Positions 42,693 to 51,556 of a DNA stretch of 64,000 nucleotides are shown piece by piece (positions within the stretch are counted from its first letter, which is position 1; every line of letters begins with the position of its first letter). The position numbers and the translations under genes were made by a program. The stretch covers positions 1,178,001-1,242,000 of the forward strand of contig JBMNHO010000002.1 of NCBI GenBank assembly GCA_050950425.1, given 5' to 3'. The notes under the pieces are model-generated. The model was not told where the DNA came from and made no database searches. It worked only from the letters and a program-made list of their open reading frames with translations. This stretch comes from RGIG529 sp050950425. Lineage in GTDB: Bacteria > Bacillota > Clostridia > Oscillospirales > Oscillospiraceae.

Positions 42693-43589
42693 ATGTCGAT
42701 TCTATCGTTGCTGGGCGCGTTGCCTGGCTCCATCGCCCAGGGAATCATATGGGGGATCATGGCGCTTGGCGTCTATATTACATATAAAGTGTTGGATTAC
42801 GCAGATCTGACCGTGGATGGCAGCCTGTGTACCGGCGGATCTGTGGCGGCGATGATGATCATCGGTGGGATGCATCCGCTCCTGTCTTTGCTGTTTGCGT
42901 TCATTGCCGGGATGCTGGCCGGCCTGATTACGGGGTTTATTCATACCAAGATGGGGATTCCCCCCATCTTATCCGGTATTTTGACCCAGCTGGCGCTCTA
43001 TTCCATCAATATGCGTATCATGGGCAGAGCGACCCAGTCCCTGAGCGTGGACAAATATGATTTAACCATCAGCCTGCGGTATATCAACCAATCCATTGTG
43101 GTCGGGCTGATTTTTGTGGCCGTGATCATCGCCCTGTTATACTGGTTTTTCGGAACGGAGCTTGGCAGCGCCATCAGAGCCACCGGCAGCAACCTGCACA
43201 TGTCCAGAGCCCAAGGGATCAACACCGACCGGATGAAGATCGTCGGCCTGGTGCTGTCAAACGGCCTTGTGGCTCTGTCCGGCGGCCTTTACGCGATGTT
43301 CCAGGGCAACTCGGATATCAATATGGGCAGGGGCGCCATCGTCATCGGCCTTGCCGCTGTGATCATCGGCGAGGTGATCTTTGGCCGCGTCTTCCGCAAC
43401 TTTGCCCTGAGCCTCGTCGCCATTGTCATCGGGTCTGTGATCTATTACATTGTCATCGCCGTGGTGATCCAGCTGGGGCTTTCCACCACGGATTTAAAGC
43501 TGTTCAGCGCGACAATCGTAGCCATTGCGCTGGCCCTTCCGTATTTAAAAAACCGCTACTTCTCGAAGGGAGGGGCAAAGCATGCTTGA
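42693..43589 (+). CDS. ABC transporter permease (TrpY-type)
   Basis: 298 residues from the ATG at 42693 (AGAAGGGAAG region), chosen because the open frame upstream runs through the hairpin. About eight to nine membrane segments of the BPD_transp_2 type; MGIPPILSGILTQLALYSINMRIMGRA and LGSAIRATGSNLHMSRAQGINTDRMKIVGLVLSNGLVALSGGLYA are typical of these permeases. It overlaps the ATPase gene by 8 bp. Confidence 0.9.
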   Translation: MSILSLLGALPGSIAQGIIWGIMALGVYITYKVLDYADLTVDGSLCTGGSVAAMMIIGGMHPLLSLLFAFIAGMLAGLITGFIHTKMGIPPILSGILTQLALYSINMRIMGRATQSLSVDKYDLTISLRYINQSIVVGLIFVAVIIALLYWFFGTELGSAIRATGSNLHMSRAQGINTDRMKIVGLVLSNGLVALSGGLYAMFQGNSDINMGRGAIVIGLAAVIIGEVIFGRVFRNFALSLVAIVIGSVIYYIVIAVVIQLGLSTTDLKLFSATIVAIALALPYLKNRYFSKGGAKHA

Positions 43590-44373
43590 AGTCAAAGAAA
43601 TTTCCAAAACCTTTAACGCAGGCACCATCAACGAGAAAAAGGCCCTGAGCAAACTGTCCCTGACGCTGGAAGAAGGGGATTTTGTCACCGTGATCGGGGG
43701 CAACGGCGCCGGGAAGTCTACGCTGCTCAATGCGGTTGCGGGGGTTTTCGGCGTAGACGAAGGGGGTATCTTTATCGAAGGGACCGACGTGACGAGGCTG
43801 CCGGAATATAAGCGGGCCAAGTTTTTAGGCAGGGTCTTTCAAGACCCGATGAACGGCACGGCGGCCACCATGGGCATTGAGGAAAATTTGGCCCTGGCCT
43901 ATCGGCGGGGAAACGCGCGCACCCTGCGCTGGGGCATCCGCGCCCAGGAGCGCAAGATGTACGCGGAAAAGCTGAAGGAGCTGGATCTGGGGCTGGAAAC
44001 CCGGCTCACGTCAAAAGTCGGCCTGCTCTCCGGCGGGCAGCGGCAAGCCATCACACTGCTGATGTCGGCCCTTCAAAGGCCGAAGCTTTTGCTGCTGGAC
44101 GAGCATACGGCGGCGCTGGACCCCAAAACGGCCCACAAAGTGCTTGAAATCACACAGAACATTGTGACCCGGGACCGCTTGACCACCTTGATGATCACCC
44201 ATAATATGAACCATGCCATCGCATACGGCAACCGGCTGATTATGATGCACAACGGGCGCATTATCTTCGACGTGTCCGGGGAAGAGAAAAAAAGCCTGAA
44301 GGTGGAGCATCTGCTGCAAAAGTTCACAGAGCTGAGCGGGGACACCGCCAGCGACCGCATGATGCTGTCCTGA
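43582..44373 (+). CDS. ABC transporter ATP-binding protein (TrpZ-type)
   Basis: 263 residues, full ABC ATPase: Walker A VIGGNGAGKSTLLNAV, Q-loop RVFQDP, signature GLLSGGQRQAITLLM, Walker B LLLLDEHTAALDP, and H-loop LMITHNMNHAI. Note DEHTAALD where most have DEPTAALD, common in this subfamily. It completes the operon and ends at a strong palindromic terminator. Confidence 0.93.
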   Translation: MLEVKEISKTFNAGTINEKKALSKLSLTLEEGDFVTVIGGNGAGKSTLLNAVAGVFGVDEGGIFIEGTDVTRLPEYKRAKFLGRVFQDPMNGTAATMGIEENLALAYRRGNARTLRWGIRAQERKMYAEKLKELDLGLETRLTSKVGLLSGGQRQAITLLMSALQRPKLLLLDEHTAALDPKTAHKVLEITQNIVTRDRLTTLMITHNMNHAIAYGNRLIMMHNGRIIFDVSGEEKKSLKVEHLLQKFTELSGDTASDRMMLS

Positions 44374-44439
44374 CAGGGGGCACGGGGAAAAAGCGGGCAT
44401 GTCCCCCGCCGAGCAACCGGCAGAAACTTTAGAAGCCAG

Positions 44440-44478
44440 ACGCCCGGTATGCCAATTGGCATACCGGGCGTGTTTTTA
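44440..44478. terminator. Palindromic terminator between the transporter and dpaB
   Basis: A perfect 32-nt palindrome (ACGCCCGGTATGCCAA and complement, 44440-44471) followed by GTTTTTAT. It can act for the convergent dpaB as well. Confidence 0.88.
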
Positions 44479-45054
44479 TATGGTTTTCAGCAGCGGCTGC
44501 AATTGAACGCCCCGGAGCGCCGCCTCGATGGTGTCGGGGATCAGGTCCATGTCGGCGACCAAGGAGGTGGGCTTTCCCAAAGGATCGTCCTGCCGGAAGG
44601 GGACGAAATAAATGTTTTTCCGGGCCAAGAGCGCCCCGATGTTTTGGGCGTTTGCGCTCAGGCCGTCGTTTGTGGAGACGGCGATGACCACGGGGCGGCC
44701 GTTGCGCAGGTGGGCTTTTGCCGCCATGGTGACCGAAGTGTCCACAATGGCGGAGGCGATCTTCGCAACGGTGTTCCCGGTGCAGGGCGCGATGACAAGA
44801 ACGTCCAAGAGCTTCTGAGGCCCGATGGGCTCCACATCCGGAATGGTCTTGAGGACGCGATGCCCGGTGATGGCTTCCAGCTGTTCCAGCAGCTCCTTCG
44901 CTGTTCCGAAACGGGTGTCTGTTTCCGCGCTGTGTTCCGATACGATGGGCAGAACGGTCTCATACTGCTCCGCCGTTTTTTGCAGCGCGGGAAACACCTG
45001 ATCATAGGTACAGTAGGAGCCGCAGAAGGCAAACCCAACTGAGACTTTTTTCAT
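44476..45054 (-). CDS. dpaB: Dipicolinate synthase subunit B
   Basis: 192-residue flavoprotein-fold subunit (SpoVFB) of dipicolinate synthase, which oxidises a lysine-pathway intermediate to dipicolinic acid in the mother cell. Motifs: VSVGFAFCGSYCTYDQVFPAL, DVLVIAPCTGNTVAKIASAIVDT, MAAKAHLRNGRPVVIAVSTNDGL. It overlaps dpaA by ATGA. Its presence implies this organism uses the SpoVF route. Confidence 0.95.
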   Translation of the reverse strand: MKKVSVGFAFCGSYCTYDQVFPALQKTAEQYETVLPIVSEHSAETDTRFGTAKELLEQLEAITGHRVLKTIPDVEPIGPQKLLDVLVIAPCTGNTVAKIASAIVDTSVTMAAKAHLRNGRPVVIAVSTNDGLSANAQNIGALLARKNIYFVPFRQDDPLGKPTSLVADMDLIPDTIEAALRGVQLQPLLKTI

Positions 45055-45929
45055 AGTGACACTCCCAATTCCTGTAAAATATTATAAATGGTGTCCCGTA
45101 TCGCTTGACCGGCGGTAACCGGGGCCACTTTGCCGGGCAAAGAAAGCGCCCAGATGGCTTTTACGCCAAGCTCCGCCGCCGCTTCAAAGGCGATTCCGCC
45201 GGGGCGGGAGGCCAGGTCGATGCACAAACACCCGGGAGAGAGCAAGGACAACGGATGGCGGTCCAGCACCCGGGCGGGAACGGTATTGATAATGAGATCA
45301 AAAGAGGGCAAATCGGCCTCCAGATGCGCGGTGTGAAGCGGCCGGAACCCATTTGCCTTGATCCACGCGAAATCATCGTACCGCCGGGCCGAGACGGAGA
45401 CGTGAGCTCCCAGCGCCTTCAGATCGCCGGCAAGCAGCTTGCCCAGCCGGCCGTAGCCAATGACCAAGGCGTTGGCGCCGTGCAGCGTAATGGCCATCTC
45501 TTCCATGGCGAGGCCTAGGGCGCCCTCCACCGTGGGGATGGCGTTGGCGATGGCCAGCTCCTCCCGGGCCAGATAATCATGGATGACAAGGCCCCGGGAG
45601 GCCGCGCTTTGAGCCAGCGATTCCTCCACCATGCCGGCACAGATGATTTGCTCCGGTCGCAGAATGGTCATCAGCTGCCCCAGCGGGCACTGGGTGTCGC
45701 CAAAGGGCAGGTTGAGGCCGTTTTCTCCGCACATGGGCAGAGGCAAAATGATACAATCGGCAATGGCGGAAGCCTGCTCCAACGTGCTTGCCTGAGGGAC
45801 AGACAGCGGCTCCGGCAGGCGCTCCAGACCAAAGGTATGTACCAGGTGACCGTCTTTTGCCAAAAGTTCTGCCAGCTTGCCCTGCCGCAGGTCACCGCCA
45901 ATGACGCTAAAGTGCATTTGTTTTTTCAT
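45051..45929 (-). CDS. dpaA: Dipicolinate synthase subunit A
   Basis: 292 residues from the ATG at 45929, chosen for its GGAGGG site at the right distance; the frame is open 46 codons further but without a ribosome site. NAD(P)-binding fold (SpoVFA): FSVIGGDLRQGKLAELL, NALVIGYGRLGKLLAGDLKALGAHVSVSARR, LIINTVPARVL. Catalyses the oxidation step with DpaB. A sigma-K promoter would be expected, but I could not identify one convincingly. Confidence 0.94.
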   Translation of the reverse strand: MKKQMHFSVIGGDLRQGKLAELLAKDGHLVHTFGLERLPEPLSVPQASTLEQASAIADCIILPLPMCGENGLNLPFGDTQCPLGQLMTILRPEQIICAGMVEESLAQSAASRGLVIHDYLAREELAIANAIPTVEGALGLAMEEMAITLHGANALVIGYGRLGKLLAGDLKALGAHVSVSARRYDDFAWIKANGFRPLHTAHLEADLPSFDLIINTVPARVLDRHPLSLLSPGCLCIDLASRPGGIAFEAAAELGVKAIWALSLPGKVAPVTAGQAIRDTIYNILQELGVSL

Positions 45930-46060
45930 CAACATTCCCTCCATTGAAACGCGCAAATACGGGTCAGTACCATAGTATTCCCCGGGGGAAGGGAAGGTGC
46001 GTGCCGGGGGAAAGGAATGGGCCAGATCTCCGCCGGCCAAAAAAAGATGGAAAAAAGGGC

Positions 46061-46089
46061 TTGACAAATCCGGATTCAGGCAGTATACT
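46061..46089 (+). promoter_or_regulatory. Promoter of the trpB2 T-box transcript
   Basis: TTGACA, 17-bp spacer, TATACT. Confidence 0.88.
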
Positions 46090-46090
46090 G

Positions 46091-46116
46091 CACATAATCA
46101 GAGCTTTGATTATGTG
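46091..46116. promoter_or_regulatory. Perfect 10-bp inverted repeat at the trpB2 transcription start
   Basis: CACATAATCA-GAGCTT-TGATTATGTG, lying just after the -10, before T-box Stem I. It is either an operator or an extra 5' hairpin. Confidence 0.65.
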
Positions 46117-46119
46117 AAA

Positions 46120-46395
46120 ACCGATGACTGGGAAAAGTAAGCATGGGCCGAAAGGCACAGCGAGCCGCGGATGGTGGGAGCGCGGCGCGGACGGTATGCT
46201 GAATGGCTCCAGGAGGGCGGCCTGAACTGCGTTTGCATAGTAGCGGCCGACGGGGATTCCCCCGTTAACAAAGAAAGCGCATGATGGTGCGTGGAGAGCG
46301 GGCGAATATTCGTCAATTTAGGTGGTACCGCAGGAGATAAAGCAGTCTCTTGTCCTAATGTTCCGGGGGAGCAGAGGGCAAGGGATTTTTTGTTT
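46120..46395 (+). ncRNA. T-box leader of trpB2 with UGG (Trp) specifier
   Basis: Stem I includes GCGGATGGTGGGAGCGC and the specifier strand CTGAATGGCTCCAGGAG, giving codon TGG at 46204-46206. The T-box core AGGTGGTACCGC is at 46320-46331, followed by a terminator (TCTCTTGTCCT at 46346-46356 with AGGGCAAGGGA at 46374-46384, then six T). Uncharged tRNA-Trp would favour antitermination, matching the trpB product. Confidence 0.93.
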
Positions 46396-46463
46396 TTTTC
46401 TCCCCGCGGCCCCGGTCTCGGCAGCCAGAGGAAACGAACCGTATTTTGAAGGGAGCATATGAC

Positions 46464-47834
46464 ATGACAAAAATTCCGTATAAAACGTATTTGAGTGAAA
46501 ACGAGCTGCCGAAGGCCTGGTATAACGTGCGGGCGGATATGAAAGAGCAGCACCCGCCCATGCTTCATCCCGGCACGTTGCAGCCGGTGAGCGTTGCCGA
46601 TTTGGAGCCCATTTTCTGCACCGAGCTTGCAAAGCAGGAATTGGATGAGACCAATCGGCACATCGAAATTCCGGAAGAGATTCGCGATTTTTATAAAATG
46701 TACCGGCCGTCCCCTTTGGTGCGGGCATACTGCCTGGAAGAGGCGTTGGGAACGCCGGCTCATATCTATTATAAGTTTGAAGGAAACAACACATCGGGCA
46801 GCCACAAGCTAAACTCCGCCATCGCCCAGGCGTACTACGCCAAAGAGCAGGGGCTGGAAAGCCTGACAACGGAGACCGGCGCGGGGCAGTGGGGTACGGC
46901 GCTTTCCATGGCCTGCGGATATTTTGACCTGGCCTTGCGGGTGTACATGGTAAAGGTGTCCGCCCAGCAGAAGCCGTACCGCAAAGCAGTGATGGAGACC
47001 TACGGCGCGTCGGTCATCCCTTCCCCTTCCAACACCACGGCGGCGGGGAGAAAAATTTTGGAGGAATTCCCGGATACCAACGGGAGCCTGGGCTGCGCCA
47101 TCTCAGAAGCGGTGGAAGCGGCGGTGACAACCGATAAGTGCCGCTACGTGCTGGGCAGCGTGCTGAACCAAGTGCTGCTGCATCAGTCCATCATCGGGCT
47201 GGAGTCCAAGGCCGCCATGGAAAAGCTGGGGGAATACCCCGATATGATCATCGGCTGCGCCGGCGGCGGATCCAACTTGGGCGGGCTGATCGCGCCGTTT
47301 ATGGGCGATAAACTCCAGGGGAAAGAAAACCCCTATTTCATCGCGGTGGAGCCGGCGTCCTGCCCGTCTTTGACGAGAGGGGTATACGGCTATGACTTTT
47401 GCGACACCGGGAAAGTGACCCCTCTTGCCAAGATGTACACCTTGGGCTCCGGATTCATGCCGTCTTCCAACCACGCCGGCGGATTGCGGTACCACGGGAT
47501 GAGCCCCATTGTCTCCAAGCTGTATCACGACGGCCATTTGGATGAGGCCCGGGCAGTGGAGCAGACAAAGGTGTTTGAAGCCGCCACCCAGTTTGCCAAA
47601 GTAGAGGGCATTTTGCCGGCGCCGGAGTCGGCCCACGCCATCCGCGTGGCCATCGACGAAGCGCTGGCCTGCAAGGAAACCGGGGAGAAAAAGACGATTT
47701 TGTTCGGCCTCACCGGAACGGGCTATTTTGATATGGCCGCCTATATGGCGTTTCACGACGGGAACATGTCGGACTATGTTCCGACGGAAGCGGAGCTGCA
47801 AAAGGGCTTCGCGGGCATGCCGAACATAGATTGA
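46464..47834 (+). CDS. trpB: Tryptophan synthase beta chain, TrpB2 type
   Basis: 456 residues, ATG at 46464 after GAAGGGAGC. Condenses indole with serine using PLP. PLP-lysine Lys115 in FEGNNTSGSHKLNSA, phosphate loop CAGGGSNLGG, and the longer N-terminal region (LSENELPKAWYNVRADMKEQHPPMLHPGT) that marks the TrpB2 branch. No trpA or other trp gene is nearby, so it may salvage indole rather than finish de novo synthesis. Expression is set by the Trp T-box. Confidence 0.95.
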   Translation: MTKIPYKTYLSENELPKAWYNVRADMKEQHPPMLHPGTLQPVSVADLEPIFCTELAKQELDETNRHIEIPEEIRDFYKMYRPSPLVRAYCLEEALGTPAHIYYKFEGNNTSGSHKLNSAIAQAYYAKEQGLESLTTETGAGQWGTALSMACGYFDLALRVYMVKVSAQQKPYRKAVMETYGASVIPSPSNTTAAGRKILEEFPDTNGSLGCAISEAVEAAVTTDKCRYVLGSVLNQVLLHQSIIGLESKAAMEKLGEYPDMIIGCAGGGSNLGGLIAPFMGDKLQGKENPYFIAVEPASCPSLTRGVYGYDFCDTGKVTPLAKMYTLGSGFMPSSNHAGGLRYHGMSPIVSKLYHDGHLDEARAVEQTKVFEAATQFAKVEGILPAPESAHAIRVAIDEALACKETGEKKTILFGLTGTGYFDMAAYMAFHDGNMSDYVPTEAELQKGFAGMPNID

Positions 47835-47844
47835 TTGACAGCAT

Positions 47845-47894
47845 GAAAAAACCCCCTGTTTTGGCGCGGAAGGTGCCAAAACAGGGGGTTTTTT
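47845..47894 (+). terminator. Terminator of trpB2
   Basis: A long stem (AAAACCCCCTGTTTTGGC and complement) followed by six T; symmetrical enough to work on both strands. Confidence 0.92.
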
Positions 47895-47949
47895 CCCCAT
47901 TGTTGGATATCACGGGGAACTGGGAAATAGAAATTCGACGGCTTGCCAC

Positions 47950-47978
47950 TTGTTCTGCCGGAGAAACTGTAGTATAAT
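47950..47978 (+). promoter_or_regulatory. Promoter of murC
   Basis: TTGTTC, 17-bp spacer, perfect TATAAT. It lies inside the longest open frame of murC, so the murC start must be downstream. Confidence 0.75.
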
Positions 47979-48051
47979 GTTACATCGCAAGCGGGGAAGC
48001 ACGAAAGTTCCCCTTGTAGAATTTAGTAAAACCCTTTGGAGGGGCTTGATT

Positions 48052-49440
48052 ATGGAATATGAAGCAATGATGGAAGCGCTGCGACCCGGAAAGCATGCCC
48101 ATCTGGTTGGGATCGGCGGGGTTTCCATGTGTGCGCTGGGCGAGGTGCTTCATGGCGCCGGAGTCCGAGTGACCGGGTCTGACATGAAGGAAAGCGCCGC
48201 CGTGGAGCACCTGCGTGAAGTGGGGGTCCCCGTTGTCATCGGACACGTGGGGGAAAGCGTAAAAGGGGCGGACTGCGTCATCCGCACCGCCGCCGTGCGG
48301 GACGACAATCCGGAGATCGTGGCGGCCCATGAGGCCGGCATCCCGGTTTACGAGCGGGCCCAGGCCTGGGGCGCGCTGATGCGGAAATACCGCAATGCCA
48401 TCTGCATCGCGGGAACCCACGGGAAAACCACCACCACCTCGATGACCACCCATATTTTTATGGAGGCTCACGCGGACCCGACGGTGATGATCGGGGGGAC
48501 GCTGCCTTTGCTGGGCGCCGGCCACCGGGTGGGCAAGGGAGACACGATTATTTTAGAATCCTGCGAATACCGCAACTCCTTTCTCAGCTTTTCACCCACA
48601 GTGGCGGTCATTTTAAATGTAGAAGCGGATCATCTGGATTTTTTTAAGGATTTAGAGGATATTCAGCAGTCGTTTCGCACCTTTGCCCTGCAAACCCCGG
48701 CGCAGACGGGGGTTGTGGTGGTCAACCGTGACGACGCCGGCGCCATGGAGTCGGTGCGGGGCATTCCCCGCAGAATGCTGACCTTTGGCATGGAGCCAAC
48801 GGCGGATGTGTATTGCGCCGATCTCAGAATGGAAGAGAACCTGCCCGTGTTCGATGTGATGTATCGCGGCCAGCGGTATGCCCGCGTCGCCCTTTGCGTG
48901 CCGGGGCAGCATAATATTTATAATGCTCTGGCGGCGGCGGCGGTTGCCGTTGCCCTGGGTATTTCCGGGGACGCCATCGAAGCGGGGCTGAAGGGGTTTC
49001 ACGGCTCGGAGCGGCGGTTTCAGTACAGAGGAACGTACCGCGGCGCCCGGGTGTATGACGATTATGCCCATCACCCCAGCGAGCTGCACGCCCTGCTGCA
49101 GGCGGCCAAGGCCCTGCCCTATGACAGGGTCGTCTGCGCCTTTCAGCCCCATACGTATACGAGGACAAAAGCGTTTTTTGATGATTTCGTCAAAGAGTTG
49201 CAGGGAGCGGACGTGATTTTGCTGGCAGAAATTTATGCCGCGAGGGAGCAGAACACCGTGGGCATTTCCGCAAAGGACGTGGCGGCGCGAATTCCGGGCA
49301 GCCGGTACTTCCCGACGCTGGAGGAATTGACGGAACATCTGCGGGAAATTGCAAAACCGGGGGATTTGATTTTGACGGTGGGCGCCGGAGATATCTACAC
49401 CGTGGGAGAGGCCCTGGTAGACGAGACGAAACAAAATTAA
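48052..49440 (+). CDS. murC: UDP-N-acetylmuramate-L-alanine ligase
   Basis: Adds the first amino acid to the peptidoglycan stem peptide. 462 residues from the ATG at 48052 (GGAGGGGCTTGATT site). N-terminal Rossmann motif HLVGIGGVSMCALGEVL, ATP loop CIAGTHGKTTTTSM at 118-131, LESCEYRNSFL, and YDDYAHHPSELHALL. Typical length and full motif set. Monocistronic between two terminators. Confidence 0.97.
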   Translation: MEYEAMMEALRPGKHAHLVGIGGVSMCALGEVLHGAGVRVTGSDMKESAAVEHLREVGVPVVIGHVGESVKGADCVIRTAAVRDDNPEIVAAHEAGIPVYERAQAWGALMRKYRNAICIAGTHGKTTTTSMTTHIFMEAHADPTVMIGGTLPLLGAGHRVGKGDTIILESCEYRNSFLSFSPTVAVILNVEADHLDFFKDLEDIQQSFRTFALQTPAQTGVVVVNRDDAGAMESVRGIPRRMLTFGMEPTADVYCADLRMEENLPVFDVMYRGQRYARVALCVPGQHNIYNALAAAAVAVALGISGDAIEAGLKGFHGSERRFQYRGTYRGARVYDDYAHHPSELHALLQAAKALPYDRVVCAFQPHTYTRTKAFFDDFVKELQGADVILLAEIYAAREQNTVGISAKDVAARIPGSRYFPTLEELTEHLREIAKPGDLILTVGAGDIYTVGEALVDETKQN

Positions 49441-49446
49441 ACCGAA

Positions 49447-49490
49447 TGCACCCGCCCGTTTGAAAGAAAGGGCGGGTGCAGCTTTGCTTT
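49447..49490 (+). terminator. Terminator of murC
   Basis: Stem TGCACCCGCCC and complement (49470-49480), then GCTTTGCTTTTTG. Confidence 0.85.
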
Positions 49491-49515
49491 TTGCGTAGGC
49501 TCAAGGGGGTTTTTC

Positions 49516-49544
49516 TTGACAAGAGAGGCGGAATGTCATATGAT
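49516..49544 (+). promoter_or_regulatory. Promoter of coaW
   Basis: TTGACA, 17-bp spacer, TATGAT. Confidence 0.85.
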
Positions 49545-49576
49545 GATAAAACTGCACGAAGAGAGTGGGAAAACGG

Positions 49577-50437
49577 ATGAATGTAATTTTGGGAATTGAT
49601 ATCGGCGGCTCCACCACAAAGCTGGCTGGCCTGACGCCGGGGGGAAAGCTGATCAACGTATTGCAAGTGCGCGCATCCGACCCCGTCACTTCGGCCTATG
49701 GAGGCCTCGGCCGGTTTTTGCGTGAGAACAATTTAAAAGTGACAGATCTTTCCCAAATTGTGCTCACCGGCGTGGGTGCGAGCTTTCTGCCGAACCCCAT
49801 GCTGGGCGTGCCCGTTGTGCGGGTGCCGGAGTTTACGGCCATCGGTCGGGGGGGATTGGCCCTTTCGGGGGAAGAGGAGGCGCTGGTGGTCAGCATGGGA
49901 ACGGGCACCGCGTATGTCAAAGCGGGTGCGGACAGCGAGATCCATATCGGCGGCAGCGGCGTCGGCGGGGGTACCATTGAAGGGCTGTGCGCCAGGCTTT
50001 GCGGGGTAAGCCAATTTTCTTCGATCATTGACCTGGCGGAAGCCGGCGATCTGAAAAACGTGGATCTGACCATTGCGGACATCAGCATCGCCCCCATTGA
50101 AACGCTGCCGGACACGGTGACGGCCTCCAACTTTGGCAAGTGGCGGGACAATGCCACCCCGGGGGACAACGCCCTGGGCGTGTTGAATATGGTGTTTGAA
50201 ACCATCGGCATGCTGGCCGTTTTTGCCTGTCGGAGTGACGGGATCAAACATGTTGTGTTAACAGGGAGTTTGACCACCATCCCCCGGGCAAAATGGATTT
50301 TTGACCATGTGGAGATGCTTTACCACATTCCCTTTCTCATTCCCCCCAAGGCCGAGTTTGCGACGGCCATCGGCGCGGTTCTGGCCGCAAAGGGGCTGCG
50401 GCAGCTAACGGAAGACGAAAAACAGGCAGACGCTTAG
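49577..50437 (+). CDS. coaW: Type II pantothenate kinase
   Basis: First step of coenzyme A synthesis. 286 residues if started at the ATG at 49577; a GTG four codons earlier is an alternative. ASKHA-fold motifs: NVILGIDIGGSTTKLAG, GVGASFLPNP, VVSMGTGTAYVKA, GGSGVGGGTIEGL, and VLTGSLTTIPRAKW. Closer to the type II kinases of Staphylococcus and eukaryotes than to CoaA or CoaX. Confidence 0.92.
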   Translation: MNVILGIDIGGSTTKLAGLTPGGKLINVLQVRASDPVTSAYGGLGRFLRENNLKVTDLSQIVLTGVGASFLPNPMLGVPVVRVPEFTAIGRGGLALSGEEEALVVSMGTGTAYVKAGADSEIHIGGSGVGGGTIEGLCARLCGVSQFSSIIDLAEAGDLKNVDLTIADISIAPIETLPDTVTASNFGKWRDNATPGDNALGVLNMVFETIGMLAVFACRSDGIKHVVLTGSLTTIPRAKWIFDHVEMLYHIPFLIPPKAEFATAIGAVLAAKGLRQLTEDEKQADA

Positions 50438-50452
50438 TCCGCCTGTTTTTTT
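50419..50452 (+). terminator. Terminator of coaW
   Basis: Stem AACAGGCAGAC with GTCCGCCTGTT, overlapping the coaW stop codon, followed by a run of T. Confidence 0.88.
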
Positions 50453-50551
50453 GCCCGCTGAAGAAGGCAGGTAAAAAGAAAGAGGAAACGGCGCCGTGCG
50501 TTGCGCGGCGGGGGGAAGCGTGGTACAATATTGAAAAAAAGGAGAAGGAAT

Positions 50552-51556
50552 ATGTACCAAAACTGTGCCAATGGAGTTGTCCGCATTCCGGTTCCCCTGC
50601 CGGGGAGCCCGCTGAAATATACCAACAGTTATCTCATCAAAGGGGAGCGGAACTTATTGATCGACACGGGGTTTCACAGGCCGGAGTGCAAGGTGGCGCT
50701 TTGGGCCGCGCTGGAAGAGCTGGGAGCGTCGCCGGACCGGACGGATGTGTTCATCACCCACCATCATTCCGACCATATCGGGCTTGCGCCGGCCCTTGCG
50801 GGAACGGAGGGGACGATTTACATCGGCGAAACGGAACTGCACTGGCTCCGTTCCTATGAAACGGAAGGATGGGGCCTGTTTGACAAGCGGTTTGCGGCGG
50901 AGGGGTTCCCTATGGATGAAATTGTTCGGCTGCGGGGGGAAAACCCCGCTCGGGTGTTCGCGCCGCCGCCGTGTGACCGGTATGTCCCCGTCAAAGACGG
51001 GCAGGTGCTGTCTTACGGGGGCTGGCAGCTGGTTTGCCGACGCATGCCGGGGCATACGCCGGGGCACATGTGCCTCCACTTGCCGGAGCAAAAGCTGATG
51101 TTTTTGGGAGACCATGTCCTGTTTGACATAACGCCCAACATCGTTGCCTGGCCGGGGGTGGAAAACGCTTTGGCCGACTATCTGGGCAGCCTTCGGCTGT
51201 TGCGGGAGTACGACATCGACGTTCCCCTGCCGGGACACAGAGAGGTAAGCTGTCCCCTTTCCGACCGGATACAAGCGCTTCTTGGCCACCACGCAGACCG
51301 CCTGAAGGAGACAGAGCAGATTCTGCAGCGGCGCCCGGGCCTTTCCGCCTATGAGCTGGCAGGGCACCTGACCTGGAATATTAGAAGCAGATCTTGGGAA
51401 ACATTTCCCTTGGCGCAGAAGTGGTTCGCCGTGGGGGAGACCATGGCCCATTTGGACTATTTGCTTGCGGAAGGAAGCGTGTCCGCCGAGGAGGACGAAA
51501 AGGGCGTCCGGCGCTATGCATTGACAGGAGAAGGAGAAGAGCATGGTCATGGATGA
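50552..51556 (+). CDS. Metallo-beta-lactamase-fold hydrolase
   Basis: 334 residues from the ATG at 50552 (AAGGAGAAGG site). Two-metal site motif FITHHHSDHIGLAPAL, MPGHTPGHMCLH, FLGDHVLFD and LPGHRE, a complete set of His/Asp ligands. The C-terminal third looks like the winged-helix region seen in LACTB2-type members. Substrate unknown (thioesters, RNA and quorum lactones are all possible in this fold). It overlaps deoC by 14 bp. Confidence 0.85.
   Translation: MYQNCANGVVRIPVPLPGSPLKYTNSYLIKGERNLLIDTGFHRPECKVALWAALEELGASPDRTDVFITHHHSDHIGLAPALAGTEGTIYIGETELHWLRSYETEGWGLFDKRFAAEGFPMDEIVRLRGENPARVFAPPPCDRYVPVKDGQVLSYGGWQLVCRRMPGHTPGHMCLHLPEQKLMFLGDHVLFDITPNIVAWPGVENALADYLGSLRLLREYDIDVPLPGHREVSCPLSDRIQALLGHHADRLKETEQILQRRPGLSAYELAGHLTWNIRSRSWETFPLAQKWFAVGETMAHLDYLLAEGSVSAEEDEKGVRRYALTGEGEEHGHG

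Noticed and set aside
47950..48051. N-terminal extension of MurC by 34 residues
   Set aside because: It begins inside the -35 of the murC promoter, and the ATG at 48052 has the ribosome site and the normal family start.
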